This document shows, piece after piece, positions 17,333-26,694 of a stretch of 64,000 bases of DNA (the stretch's first letter is position 1; each line of letters starts with the position of its first letter). Position numbers and translations under genes: made by a program. The DNA is taken from assembly GCA_046156035.1 (NCBI GenBank), contig JBJXEW010000034.1:11558-75557 (forward strand), written 5' to 3'. Origin of the DNA: JAEUIX01 sp046156035 (GTDB taxonomy: Bacteria; Planctomycetota; Phycisphaerae; Phycisphaerales; UBA1924). The notes under the pieces were generated by a model. The model was not told where the DNA came from, did no database searches, and saw nothing but the letters and a program-made list of their open reading frames with translations.

Positions 17333-19435
17333 TCACTTCAGGATGAGCGGCTCAGAGTCCGGCACACGCGGCACGGGTGCAGCCATGAAACGGCGCAGGT
17401 ACTTATCGCAGAGATTGAAGCCTTCGGCGTTCAGGTGCGTGCCGTCGGCGTAGAGCCAGGGGTAGAGCGAGAAGGCCGAATCGGCACCCAGAAGCGGGTC
17501 CTCCGCGAAGTCGATGACCTCGTCGTATCCCTGGCCGATGTTGGCTCGCAACAGGTCGTTGAGGATGCGGCGGCGGTTCTCGAACCCCGACTGGCCCGCG
17601 GGTGTGCCGGTGGCGCTGCGAGAGAGCAGCGTGATCACACCGATGCGCGTGAAGCCCGCAGCCTTTCGCGCCAGGCAATACTGCTTGATGTTGTTGAAGA
17701 CCGCTTGGGCACGCCCCTGGTCGTTGCCGGCGGGCTGGGAGATGAGGTCGTTGGAGCCGATCTGGAGCATCAGCAGGTTGGGCAGGCCCGGGCGCACCAC
17801 CAGGTCCACGCTCTGGGCGGCCTGCTGGCGCACGTCCGCCGCGCCGTTGCTGGAGACATCATCGCCCCCGCGTGCGAAGTTGTAGGCGATGTCATGGCGC
17901 GACTCGATCGAACGCCACGCATAGTCGCGGTTGAAGGAGGTTGAGTAGCCCGCCGCGGACGAGGAGCCCTCGACCACCACCACGCGCCGGGGCACCATCG
18001 GCACGTCGTATACAGCCGCAAGGGAGCCCCGCAGGGTCCCCAACTCCGCCTCGGTCAACCGTCGGTTGTAGAGGAGCACGACGTGGGCGTTGCCCAAGAA
18101 CCCGTTGAGGTTGCCCGACCAGGCACCGCCCAGTCGCCAGGCCGTCGCCGCCGTTGCCGGACTGGGCACGCGGCTCGCCGTGGATGCACGGTCTATACAG
18201 GTGAAGTCCACCGTGCTCGTGCCGGAGCCGCGCCAGGCCATGAACGCCGGCGACGAGACCGCCTTGACGGTGGTGCCCGCGAACACGCCGTTGGGGTTGA
18301 TCGAGTCGGTGTAGGCAAGTTCGGAGTCTCGCAGCGACGAGGTGAGCGGCCCGCCTACACGCAGTGCGAAGTTGGGGCACGCGAGCACAGCCTGCAGATA
18401 CTTGGGCGTGCTGCCGCCGCCCGCGCCCGCCAGCAGGCGAGCCGAACCGACATAGACGACGGTGAAGTGGTCGGAGGGCAACTCCGCGCTCGTGGGGGAG
18501 GTGGTGCCCATCCACTTTGCACCCGCGAAACTGGCGATGTACGGATCGAACGACACCGCCGGCAGGCCGCTGGGCGTTGCGCTGGCCAAGAGCGACGGCT
18601 GATTGCTGCCGCTTGCCTGCACCAGCGTGTTCCCGCCGCCGCTCGCGTCCGTCCAGGTCAGGCCCGCGAAGGTATTCACCAGCCCCGATCGCGCGTCGTA
18701 CGCCGCGATCAGTCCGCCCTGAACCCGAGGCGACACGGTCTCCTCAATCACCACGCCCGAACCAGCAACACCCGTCGTGTCGGAGACGGGATCGTGCAGG
18801 TTGACGGCGAAAGACGGCGCAAAGACCAGCCCCGCGCCCCCGATCGAAACCGGCGACTCGCTGCGACCCGCAAGCGAGGCGATTTCGGCGGGGGTCAACT
18901 CGCGGCCGTACCACAGGCCCACGTCGCTCACCGCCCCGTCAAGGCCGGGAGCATTGCCGCACGCACCCAGCGTCACCGTGCCTGTGCCCGCGGGCGGCGG
19001 CGGCAGGTTCTCCTGTTCCACCGTCACGAAATTGTCCACCTCGACACCGTCAACAAACAGCCTGATGTCCGTGGTGTTCACCCCGCCGTTATAGGTGAAC
19101 GCCACGTGGTGCCAGCCGCGGTTGCGTGCCGCCACGCCCGCACCCAGTGTGTTGGGAACACCGATCAGGCGCAGGGGTTGGACGGTCGTGCCCGCCGGGT
19201 CGCCCCGCACCACGCCGAGGGTGCCGGGTCCGGCGGTGTTGATCTCGAACGACAGGGCCGGCGCGGCTGGCAACACCCCCTCCAGCGTCAGGATCGCCTG
19301 CCTTTGGCCACCCGTCATGGTGCGCGGATACACCCAGGCGGCACCCGAAACGGCCTGGCCGGTTGAGGGGAGCGGCGCGAGCGCGCTCTCGTAGGCCACC
19401 TGATGCGACTGTGCGTTCAGCAGAATCACGGACAT
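17333..19435 (-). CDS. LamG-like / SGNH hydrolase-like modular protein
   Basis: A 700-residue multidomain protein. I use the ATG at 19435, which has GAGGA six bases upstream; 19447 is the alternative. Residues 1-190 form a LamG/concanavalin-type jelly roll (WHHVAFTYNGG, IRLFVDGVEVDN, DVGLWYGRELTPAEIA). A second jelly-roll-like segment follows (LLYNRRLTEAELGTLRGSL). The C-terminal ~190 residues are SGNH-like: block I reads VEGSSSAAG instead of GDS, block III is LLMLQIGSNDL and block V is DGTHLNAEGF. No signal peptide is evident in the chosen start, which is odd for a protein with lectin-like domains. It may hydrolyse an ester on a polysaccharide; the altered block I makes that less certain. 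Confidence 0.75.
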   Translation of the reverse strand: MSVILLNAQSHQVAYESALAPLPSTGQAVSGAAWVYPRTMTGGQRQAILTLEGVLPAAPALSFEINTAGPGTLGVVRGDPAGTTVQPLRLIGVPNTLGAGVAARNRGWHHVAFTYNGGVNTTDIRLFVDGVEVDNFVTVEQENLPPPPAGTGTVTLGACGNAPGLDGAVSDVGLWYGRELTPAEIASLAGRSESPVSIGGAGLVFAPSFAVNLHDPVSDTTGVAGSGVVIEETVSPRVQGGLIAAYDARSGLVNTFAGLTWTDASGGGNTLVQASGSNQPSLLASATPSGLPAVSFDPYIASFAGAKWMGTTSPTSAELPSDHFTVVYVGSARLLAGAGGGSTPKYLQAVLACPNFALRVGGPLTSSLRDSELAYTDSINPNGVFAGTTVKAVSSPAFMAWRGSGTSTVDFTCIDRASTASRVPSPATAATAWRLGGAWSGNLNGFLGNAHVVLLYNRRLTEAELGTLRGSLAAVYDVPMVPRRVVVVEGSSSAAGYSTSFNRDYAWRSIESRHDIAYNFARGGDDVSSNGAADVRQQAAQSVDLVVRPGLPNLLMLQIGSNDLISQPAGNDQGRAQAVFNNIKQYCLARKAAGFTRIGVITLLSRSATGTPAGQSGFENRRRILNDLLRANIGQGYDEVIDFAEDPLLGADSAFSLYPWLYADGTHLNAEGFNLCDKYLRRFMAAPVPRVPDSEPLILK

Positions 19436-19819
19436 GACGGTCCTCATCGGTCCACCGCCCCAACACCCGAAGGTGCCAGCGTCGGGAAGCGGCCCGTGGC
19501 TTGGCGACACCCAGTTTCCCCAGTGTGACTGTACCGCAGGAACGGCCGCGCGGCCCATAATCTGCATCGCAATCGTCGCGATTGCGGACGTCCCGCACCC
19601 CCCCGCGGCTTCCGCTCTCCCGCGTCGAAGCCCCGTGAGGGCCGAGGATGGCGTGTTTTTCCACGGGCAAGCAGGAAAATTGAGGTTATACTCCACTCGG
19701 GGCACGGTGGGTTCGATCGTTACACGTACGTCTGAGCCTGCCGGCGGGTGGGCGGGCCGTGTCGCCTGCGCCGCAGGCACGATCGAAACACGAACCGGCC
19801 GGATTTGAAGAGGTGCAGG

Positions 19820-21391
19820 TTGCTTGCTCGTTTTGCCCCGTCAGGATGCGCCCGGTGTATCGCGGTTGCCGCGACCGGTTTGGCGGCTGCGCCTGCCGCG
19901 GCACAGTCTCCCACGTTCACACCCTTGGGGTTCGCGGTCCCGGCCCATTACCGATCCAGCGCTTTTGCGGTCTCGGCAGACGGCAGCGTGATCGCGGGAG
20001 TGAGCGAGGGGAGCGAGGGAAAGCAGGCCTTCCTCTGGACCATCCCCGCCGGTATGACGGCCCTTGGTGACCTTCCCGGCGGCGCATTGTCGAGCCACGC
20101 CGCGGCGATCAGTGCCGATGGATCGGTGATCGTGGGCACGGGAACCACCACGCTTGGGCCACGCCCCTTCCGTTGGACCGCCGCGCTGGGCTTGCAGGAT
20201 CTTGGCGCGCTCCCCACGGGGAACGGACGCGGGCGGGCCACCGGTGTTTCCGCCGACGGCGCCGTGATCGTGGGGGCATCGAGCGTGTCCGGCGGCAGTG
20301 CGGCGTTCCGCTGGACCGCCGGCAGCGGCATGGTCAGCCTGGGCGCGCTGGCCGGCGGCGAAGCGATCAGCGAGGCCGAGGGCGTGAGCGCGGATGGCTC
20401 GACCGTGGTGGGTTACGCGTTCATGCAGGGGCGGCCGGCGCCGTTCCGCTGGCGGGCGCAGGGCGGCATGTCGGCGCTTCTTGATGCGATGGGCGTGCCG
20501 GGGGCGGGCGCAGCGCATGGCACGAACAGCGACGGTTCGATGGTTGTTGGCTACCGCGACCTCGCCACCGGGATGAGGGAGGGGTTCCGGTGGAGTGCCG
20601 GTGCCGGGCTGCAGGGCTTAGGCACGCTCGGTGTGGACCTGCTGCAGGTGGTGGTGAGCGACGTCTCCGACAGCGGCGACCTGCTTGTGGGAACCGGCGG
20701 GGCGCACGGGGTGCTCCAGGCTCAGATCTGGGACGAGTTCTTCGGCCTCGAGAACCTCGCGGAAACCCTCCGGAACGCGTATGGGCTTGAACCGCAACTC
20801 CGCGGCTGGACGCTGCGCAACGTGTACGCCGTGGCGGCCAATGGCACGACGCTGGTGGGAGACGGCATCAACCCGTGCGGGCAGGTTGAGGCGTGGGCGG
20901 CCACATTCAACCCGCTGTGCCGCCCCCCGCAGGTGTGGGACGCGCCAGAGGATGAGTTTGTTCCCGAGGGGGTGGCGCGGAGTTACACGGTGGATGTTCG
21001 CAGCGCGCTGCCGATGACGCACCAGTGGCTCAAGGACGGCGTGCCCGTCGCCGACTCGCCACTCGTGACCGGCACGACCTCAAAGACCATCAATTTTCTC
21101 GCGTTCGCCACCGCCGACGGCGGGCTGTACCGGCTTGAGAGCACGAACGTCTGCGGTGTATCGTCCACGGTGGAGGTCGCGTGGGTGCCGCGCGAAGCGT
21201 GCCCGCTGGATTACAACGACGACGGCAGTCTGAACCCCGACGACCTGGGCGACTACATCACCGACTACTACTTTTTCAGCGGGATGCCCGAGTTCCCGTT
21301 CCCGCCGCGCGCGGACTTCAACCTCGATGGGTCGCTCAACCCCGACGACATCGGTGACTACATCACCGCGTATTACACCGGTGGTTGCTGA
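19820..21391 (+). CDS. Secreted HAF-repeat protein with Ig-like and dockerin-like domains
   Basis: A 523-residue exported protein. I start it at the TTG at 19820: GAAGAGG lies seven bases upstream and the product begins with a clean signal peptide ending AAAPAAAQS; no ATG fits as well. Residues 40-350 are tandem repeats of the HAF type, each with a core like SADGSVIVG and an FRWT strand, forming a probable beta propeller. Residues 370-450 resemble an Ig-like domain (HQWLKDGVPVAD, GLYRLESTNVCG). From residue 459 two dockerin-like units follow: NPDDLGDYITDYY and NPDDIGDYITAYY, ending GGC. Likely surface or matrix adhesion; no enzyme motif seen. Confidence 0.82.
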   Translation: MLARFAPSGCARCIAVAATGLAAAPAAAQSPTFTPLGFAVPAHYRSSAFAVSADGSVIAGVSEGSEGKQAFLWTIPAGMTALGDLPGGALSSHAAAISADGSVIVGTGTTTLGPRPFRWTAALGLQDLGALPTGNGRGRATGVSADGAVIVGASSVSGGSAAFRWTAGSGMVSLGALAGGEAISEAEGVSADGSTVVGYAFMQGRPAPFRWRAQGGMSALLDAMGVPGAGAAHGTNSDGSMVVGYRDLATGMREGFRWSAGAGLQGLGTLGVDLLQVVVSDVSDSGDLLVGTGGAHGVLQAQIWDEFFGLENLAETLRNAYGLEPQLRGWTLRNVYAVAANGTTLVGDGINPCGQVEAWAATFNPLCRPPQVWDAPEDEFVPEGVARSYTVDVRSALPMTHQWLKDGVPVADSPLVTGTTSKTINFLAFATADGGLYRLESTNVCGVSSTVEVAWVPREACPLDYNDDGSLNPDDLGDYITDYYFFSGMPEFPFPPRADFNLDGSLNPDDIGDYITAYYTGGC

Positions 21392-21424
21392 CGCGGGCGG
21401 TGCGAGCCGGGTCGGGCCGCTGGC

Positions 21425-21706
21425 TCACTTCACGGCGTTGGCGGCCTTCTGCTGGGCGGTGTAGCCGTCGCGGCGCTTGAGCGCCTTGACCACCAAGCCC
21501 TGCTTGATCGCCTTGGCCGAGGCCAGCACGCGCGTGGGCTTGCCATCGATCAGCGCGGTGATCTGGTGCAGGTTGGGGCGGAAGCGCCGGCGGGTGATGC
21601 CGGTGGGTTTGAGGCCGAAGCCGCCCTTGGAAATCTTCTGGCCGCGCCAGGTGCGCTGCTTGCCGAAGGAGGTTTTCTTGCCGGTGAAGTGGCAGACAAA
21701 GGCCAT
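21425..21706 (-). CDS. rpmB: 50S ribosomal protein L28
   Basis: A 93-residue L28. CHFTGKKTSFGKQ and then HQITALIDGKPTRVLASAKA match the family, which binds 23S rRNA and helps subunit joining. It is divergent from rplI with a 247-base shared upstream region. The C-terminal extension of about 20 residues (RRDGYTAQQKAANAVK) is mild. Confidence 0.94.
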   Translation of the reverse strand: MAFVCHFTGKKTSFGKQRTWRGQKISKGGFGLKPTGITRRRFRPNLHQITALIDGKPTRVLASAKAIKQGLVVKALKRRDGYTAQQKAANAVK

Positions 21707-21953
21707 GTGCGTGCTCCAGACAGGGCGGAATGATTGGCGCGAAGCACGCCGTTGGCAACCCAAATCAGCCAAACAGACGCCCAAAGGGCCTGAGGCGTGC
21801 CGTTCCGGCTGGCCCGAGGGGCCTTTCGGGCCTAGTCTTGCCGCTCGAAAAACCGTTGGGGCGGCACGGGTTTCACGGCGGCACAAGCGTGCCGCGCCCG
21901 CCGCTCCTAACTCTCCGGCCCCGCCCCGCGCGGCGGCCCGAAAGGACAGCCCC

Positions 21954-22832
21954 ATGCCCCGCACCCTCAAACTGCTGCTCATTGAGAACGTCGACAACAC
22001 CGGCATCGTCGGCGATGTGGTCACCGTGCGCAAGGGCTTTGCCCGCAACTTCCTCCTGCCCCGCAACCTCGCCACCGAACCGAGCGACGAGAAGGTGCAG
22101 GAACTCGCGTCCAAGCGTGCCGAGGCCCAGAAGGAACTGGCCGAACTCCGCAAGCACCGCGAGCAGGTGACGGCCAAACTCAACGGCTTCGAACTCACGA
22201 TGATCCGCTCGTGCAACGACCAGGGCATCCTGTACGGCGCTGTTGTGCAGCAGGACATCTGCGATGAACTGGCCAAGGCCGGGTTCCCCGGCATCAAGCA
22301 GCGAGAAGTGCGGCTGGGCCAGGTCATCAAGCGCGTGGACCACTTCGAGATCCACGTCAAGTTCGACGCCGACCTCGATTCGGTGATCAAACTGAACATC
22401 AACGCCGATCGCAAACTGGACCTCGACCGTCGCACGGGCGACACGCCCAAGGCCGACGCGGCCGCCACCGACGGCGCAGCCGCTCCGGCGGATGGTGCGC
22501 CCGCTGCGGCCGAGGGCAAGGGCGACAAGCCCGCCGACAAGCGGCCCGACCGCAAGCCGGCCAGCGACCGCCCCCGCTCCGACAAGCCCGAGGGCGACCG
22601 TCCCTCACGCGAGGGCCGGCCCGACCGCGAAGACCGCCCCCGTCGCGGCGACATGATCGCCAAGTTCGATGCCGCGAGCCTCGAAGTGACCAAGGGCTGG
22701 GGCAAGGCCGCGGCGGCGGCCGGTGCGGCTCCGACTGCGGGCGGCGATGCACCCAAGGCCGCCAAGGGCGCGGACAAGGGTGAGAAGAAGAGCGAGAAGA
22801 AGGGCGACGGCAAGGGCAAGAAGGGCAAGTAG
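21954..22832 (+). CDS. rplI: 50S ribosomal protein L9 with long charged tail
   Basis: A 292-residue L9; the usual length is about 150. Residues 1-150 are a normal L9: LLLIENVDNTGIVGDVVTVR and GFARNFLLPRNLA at the N-terminal rRNA-binding lobe, then the long helix and the C-terminal lobe (GAVVQQDICDELAKAG, GQVIKRVDHFEIHVKF). The last ~140 residues are a Lys/Asp/Arg/Pro-rich low-complexity extension with many KP and DRP units, ending in an almost purely Lys/Gly tract. This tail is unlike classical L9 and may bind RNA. AAAGGACAG precedes the ATG. A terminator follows directly. Confidence 0.93.
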   Translation: MPRTLKLLLIENVDNTGIVGDVVTVRKGFARNFLLPRNLATEPSDEKVQELASKRAEAQKELAELRKHREQVTAKLNGFELTMIRSCNDQGILYGAVVQQDICDELAKAGFPGIKQREVRLGQVIKRVDHFEIHVKFDADLDSVIKLNINADRKLDLDRRTGDTPKADAAATDGAAAPADGAPAAAEGKGDKPADKRPDRKPASDRPRSDKPEGDRPSREGRPDREDRPRRGDMIAKFDAASLEVTKGWGKAAAAAGAAPTAGGDAPKAAKGADKGEKKSEKKGDGKGKKGK

Positions 22833-22866
22833 TCCGCCCCCGCACCGGCCCCTCGAACACAGATCG

Positions 22867-22905
22867 AAGGCCCTCATCCGGACATCCGGGCGAGGGCCTT
22901 TTTTC
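22867..22905 (+). terminator. Rho-independent terminator after rplI
   Basis: AAGGCCCTCATCCGG pairs with CCGGGCGAGGGCCTT around a short loop and runs into six T residues. It is a textbook structure. Confidence 0.9.
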
Positions 22906-22934
22906 GTGCGTTTGGCGGTTGGCGAACCGTGCGG

Positions 22935-24710
22935 CTATTTCTGGGGCGAGTCGAGCGCCACGCTCGGACGGAAGTCTCGGATGACCTTGGACCCGACGGC
23001 GTAACTCTTGAGTTTCACGCCCAGACTGGGACGGAAGAGGAGCGTCAACTTCTGATCGGTGCGGCTTCGCGACATGCTTGGCAGGTCGTTGATCGAGGCG
23101 ATGGGGCTGCCCGCGGTGTAGCGCAGGTGATGCTCGGTCGCGTCCTCGTAGATGAAGCCGATGGCCTGGAAGCGTTGGCCCGACTCGTCGATCAGCGCGG
23201 GCGGTCCATCGCCCGTCTGCGATTCGGGTGAGAGAAGACTGAACTGCGTGGTCGGGCTCACGTCCACCTGGACGACGACGGTCGAGGCATCGACGCTCAG
23301 CCTCTCCACCAGCAGCGTCCGTTCCACGCCCTGCTGCGCCAGGTCGGAGGGCCTGAGGCGTGTTTCGCCGCTGACCACGAGGTTGGTGTCGCTCAACTCA
23401 AGGCCCGGTGCCTGGCCCTTGACGAGCCGCTTCGTCAGGCGGTTGCTGACCTGAAACTCCGCGTTGCCCCCGCCGCCGTCGGGAGCGCCGGTGAACGCCC
23501 GCGCGTTGGAGCGGTCGAGCGTGCCCCCGCCGGTGCCGGCGAACAGGCTGCCCGAGCGGACGGCGTCGTCGCGCTCCGCCGCGCTGGCGTACTGGGCAAA
23601 GACGGGGATCGGTTGTTCCTTCGCGTCGTCGAACAGGCTGAGGCGGATGTTGCGCACGACGACCGCCAGGGGCGTGCTCCCGGGCGGCACGAGAAACTCA
23701 AAGCCGAAGGGCGGGTCGGCCGCGCCGCCGACGCTGCTGATGTAGACATCGCTCGCGTCGTAGCGCCAGCGGCCGCTCATCTTGCGGTCGCCCTGGGCCT
23801 GGCTGACGGCGGCGATGGGCTGCACGGCGGTGGAGGACCCGTCCGCATCGCGCACGATCAGTTGCACGTGGCCGCGCCCGAAGGCCACCTGGCCCACCTT
23901 CTCGCGCAGGCCAGCCTTGGTGCCCAGCACCACCCCCTCGATCTTGAAGTTGCCGGTGGGGGGGGTGCCGGTGATGTCGGCGGATTTCTGGATCACGCCG
24001 GGGTCGAACGTGTCGGCCAGCAGGGCCTGCGCCGGCAACGGCGCCTGGTCGGAGCCGACGGTGTAGCGCCCGATGACCACCGCGTCGTCGGGCCGGATGT
24101 TGTTCTTGAGCAGCATGCCCGCCGGGCCCAGGCGTGTCAGGAAGCCGCGGTCGGCCGGATTGGGCATGTAGACGGCCATCGGCGTGCCGCTGCGAAACGT
24201 GGTGGCCGAAAGACGCGAATACAGCCCGGCCACGATCCGGTCGGCCGGCACCCAGAGCGGGCTGGTCCGCACGAGCGCCCCGGATGCGCGCTCGTAGGTG
24301 ATGGGCTGGGCGCCGAAGGTTTCACTGCCCCCGCGCAAGTGTGAGAGTGAGATCGCCAGCACGCCGGCCGTGATGAACCCGGCGATGGCCCCGCACACAC
24401 CCCCGCCGGCGTAGTTCGCACCGTCGCTCACGATGATGTTCGCCCGCACCACCGTGGTGAACAGCGTGGAGAGCACCGCCACGCTCACCGTGAAGGGGAC
24501 CGCCAAGCCGACCGCCCACGCGGCGTCGATGGCGAACTGCGAGGTGGTGTTGCTGAGGATCGCGTAGGCGGCCGTCTCCCAGAGGCCGAAGGCGATTGCG
24601 CCCGCGGCGATCACGCTCATCAGGTGCAGCAGGGCGTTGAAGAAGCCCCGCACAGACCAGATGTAGCCCACGAGGGCGATCGTCAGGATGACCAGCACGT
24701 TGAGGATCAT
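22935..24710 (-). CDS. CvpA-like membrane protein with large soluble region
   Basis: A 591-residue protein. The first ~150 residues hold four hydrophobic segments arranged as in CvpA/colicin V production proteins, with a Gly-rich segment GGVCGAIAGFITAGVLA in the last. The remaining ~440 residues are soluble, beta-rich and without a domain I recognise (for example FGRGHVQLIVRDADG, GDVYISSVGG-like turns and GFEFLVPPGSTPL). It is downstream of the degenerate GspE-like gene by 85 bases on the same strand, so they may be one operon; a joint role in export or envelope remodelling is only suggested by that. Confidence 0.6.
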   Translation of the reverse strand: MILNVLVILTIALVGYIWSVRGFFNALLHLMSVIAAGAIAFGLWETAAYAILSNTTSQFAIDAAWAVGLAVPFTVSVAVLSTLFTTVVRANIIVSDGANYAGGGVCGAIAGFITAGVLAISLSHLRGGSETFGAQPITYERASGALVRTSPLWVPADRIVAGLYSRLSATTFRSGTPMAVYMPNPADRGFLTRLGPAGMLLKNNIRPDDAVVIGRYTVGSDQAPLPAQALLADTFDPGVIQKSADITGTPPTGNFKIEGVVLGTKAGLREKVGQVAFGRGHVQLIVRDADGSSTAVQPIAAVSQAQGDRKMSGRWRYDASDVYISSVGGAADPPFGFEFLVPPGSTPLAVVVRNIRLSLFDDAKEQPIPVFAQYASAAERDDAVRSGSLFAGTGGGTLDRSNARAFTGAPDGGGGNAEFQVSNRLTKRLVKGQAPGLELSDTNLVVSGETRLRPSDLAQQGVERTLLVERLSVDASTVVVQVDVSPTTQFSLLSPESQTGDGPPALIDESGQRFQAIGFIYEDATEHHLRYTAGSPIASINDLPSMSRSRTDQKLTLLFRPSLGVKLKSYAVGSKVIRDFRPSVALDSPQK

Positions 24711-24795
24711 GAACCGCTACTCCACAGGAATCGGGCACGAACAGGGCGGGGCCGTCAACGGGACACGAGAGCGGACAAGGGCTGAGGTTGCGGCG

Positions 24796-26586
24796 TCATG
24801 CCGCGGGGGCCGCGGGCTTGGCTGCCGGCGCGGCGGCGGAGGTGGGGGGGGCGGTGGGAGCCGCGATCCGCTGCACCTCTTCAACGGAAGAGATGCCTGC
24901 CACGGCCTTGCGGATGGCGGCTTGCTGGATGGTGGGTTGGCCGCGCTTGCGCATCGCCGCCCTGAGGGCGTTCACGTCGCCCTCCGCAATGCACTTCTTC
25001 TCCTCGTCGTCGATGCGGTAGACCTCGAAGCAGCCCTCTTGGCCCACGTAGCCCGTTCCGCCGCACTGCGGGCAGGTGATCGGCTCCTTGCTCTGCTTAG
25101 GGTCGATGACCTGCCCACCCTTCTTGAAGAGTTGCTGCACCTTCTCGCCGGAGGCCACGCCCATTTTTTTGAGCATGTCGGGCCCCGGCGGGTAGCCCAC
25201 CTTGCAGTTGGTGCAGAGTCTTCTCACGAGACGCTGCGCCACCACGCCGCGCAGGGTCTTGGCGCACTGAGCGTTGTCACCGACCGCCCGCATGTAGAGG
25301 TCCACCGCTTCCAGAGCGCCCGAAGCCTTGAGGCTCAGGTACACGCGGCTGCGCTCGGCATCGACCTTTGCGACTTCTTTGGCCGTGGTCGCGTCGGGGC
25401 ATTCGCCGATGGCCACGATGTCCGGATCGCGGCGCAGGATGGAGCGCACGCTGGTGGCGAAGTCTGCGCCCTCCACGTTGGGGTCGAAGAGCGTGTGCTT
25501 CACCCCCTCCATCGCCAGTTGCTGCTCCATTTCCACCGTCTGGATGGAGTTGGTGTACGCGTCGTGCATTTGCAGCACGCTGTACATCGTGGTGGTGCGG
25601 CCCGCATCCGGGGGCGCGGCAAGCAGCACCACGCCGAGTTTCACCGCGTCCGGGATGGGTGCCTCGTCGGGAGGTGGTGTCTTCGTCGTCTGCCCAGTCA
25701 AGATCTTCATCTCGGCCAACTGCTCGGGGAGAAGGCCCAGGTCGTCGGGCTTGCGCTTCACGGCCTTGTCCGGGTCCATCAGCAGCGTCATCTTCATCCC
25801 GCCGGTCACGCCGATCGTCGTCACGCGCACCTTCCACTTGCTCGAACCCATCTCGGCCGTGGTGTCGCCCATGCAGCGCTTGCGACGCTCGTTCTGGTCG
25901 AGTTTCGCGGCCTGCTTCCACAGGTCGATCACCTTGATCGCGACAGGGCCCGGGAGTGTGTCGCCCGGGGTCTTCACGCCGTCCACGAGCATCTCGGCCT
26001 TGTAACTGCCGTCCTTGCTGGCCAAACCCAGTTCCACCTGCGTCGCACGCGCGGCCATGGCCTTGAAGAACAGGTCCTCTGCCGCCAGGCGCACCTGCAA
26101 CTCGGGGCTCTCGGCCGGCGGCGCAGGAACCGTGGTCTTGTCCGGCAGGCGCATCGTCAGCCGCACCTCCGCCGAGCCCTTCTGCCCCTTCTTGGCCTTC
26201 TTCTCGCTCAGCATCTTGCCGAGTTTCGCGAACTCGATGCGGTGGGCCGCGGGCACGCGCGCATCCTTGTTGGCCACCTGCGGGTACCAGAAGAGGTCCA
26301 CGCCCAGAATCACCAGCATGGCTACCCACCCGATCCAGAACGCCAGTTCGCCCTTGATCGGCACCAGCAGCGGCACCAGTACCGCGGCCAGCCCGCAGCA
26401 GAGGTGGATCGAGTTGTACTTCTGACGGGCGAGGTTCCAGCGGGCCGCGTGCTTGTCATAGATCGTCGAAACGATCCATCCCCAGGCGCCCAGCGTCACG
26501 AGCAGGATGAGGGGCTTCCACCACGACACCAGTGTGAGTGGCGTGCTGGCGAACAGAACGATCGAGTCGGCAAGCGATGCGCCCAT
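24796..26586 (-). CDS. Degenerate GspE/PilB-type ATPase with N-terminal membrane segments
   Basis: A 596-residue relative of type II secretion / type IV pilus ATPases. GGAG seven bases before the ATG at 26586 supports the start. Unlike normal GspE it has three to four N-terminal hydrophobic segments (residues 15-130). The RecA-like core from about residue 310 is recognisable by order, but catalytic sites are changed: the P-loop reads APPDAGRTTT, with Arg for the Lys and no leading Gly; the Asp box is TVEMEQQ rather than TVEDPIE; Walker B is GECPD for GEIRD; the His box LSTLHT is replaced by LSLKAS. The later AQRLVRRLC and two CxxC zinc pairs (CTNC, CPQC) are intact. It is probably a non-catalytic scaffold or a much altered ATPase. 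A canonical PilT is encoded at 34109. Confidence 0.82.
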   Translation of the reverse strand: MGASLADSIVLFASTPLTLVSWWKPLILLVTLGAWGWIVSTIYDKHAARWNLARQKYNSIHLCCGLAAVLVPLLVPIKGELAFWIGWVAMLVILGVDLFWYPQVANKDARVPAAHRIEFAKLGKMLSEKKAKKGQKGSAEVRLTMRLPDKTTVPAPPAESPELQVRLAAEDLFFKAMAARATQVELGLASKDGSYKAEMLVDGVKTPGDTLPGPVAIKVIDLWKQAAKLDQNERRKRCMGDTTAEMGSSKWKVRVTTIGVTGGMKMTLLMDPDKAVKRKPDDLGLLPEQLAEMKILTGQTTKTPPPDEAPIPDAVKLGVVLLAAPPDAGRTTTMYSVLQMHDAYTNSIQTVEMEQQLAMEGVKHTLFDPNVEGADFATSVRSILRRDPDIVAIGECPDATTAKEVAKVDAERSRVYLSLKASGALEAVDLYMRAVGDNAQCAKTLRGVVAQRLVRRLCTNCKVGYPPGPDMLKKMGVASGEKVQQLFKKGGQVIDPKQSKEPITCPQCGGTGYVGQEGCFEVYRIDDEEKKCIAEGDVNALRAAMRKRGQPTIQQAAIRKAVAGISSVEEVQRIAAPTAPPTSAAAPAAKPAAPAA

Positions 26587-26694
26587 GAAGGCTCCGGGGT
26601 CTGGGCCCTTGCGCGCTTCGCGCAACGGCCGGGCGTAAGGATACCGGCACTCCGCGCTCAACGCGCGGCGGCGTGCCCTGCCCGGCCGCCGCCT

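Noticed and set aside
19748..19819. Upstream ATG extension of the HAF-repeat protein
   Set aside because: It would add an Arg-rich leader before the signal peptide; the TTG at 19820 has the better ribosome site.
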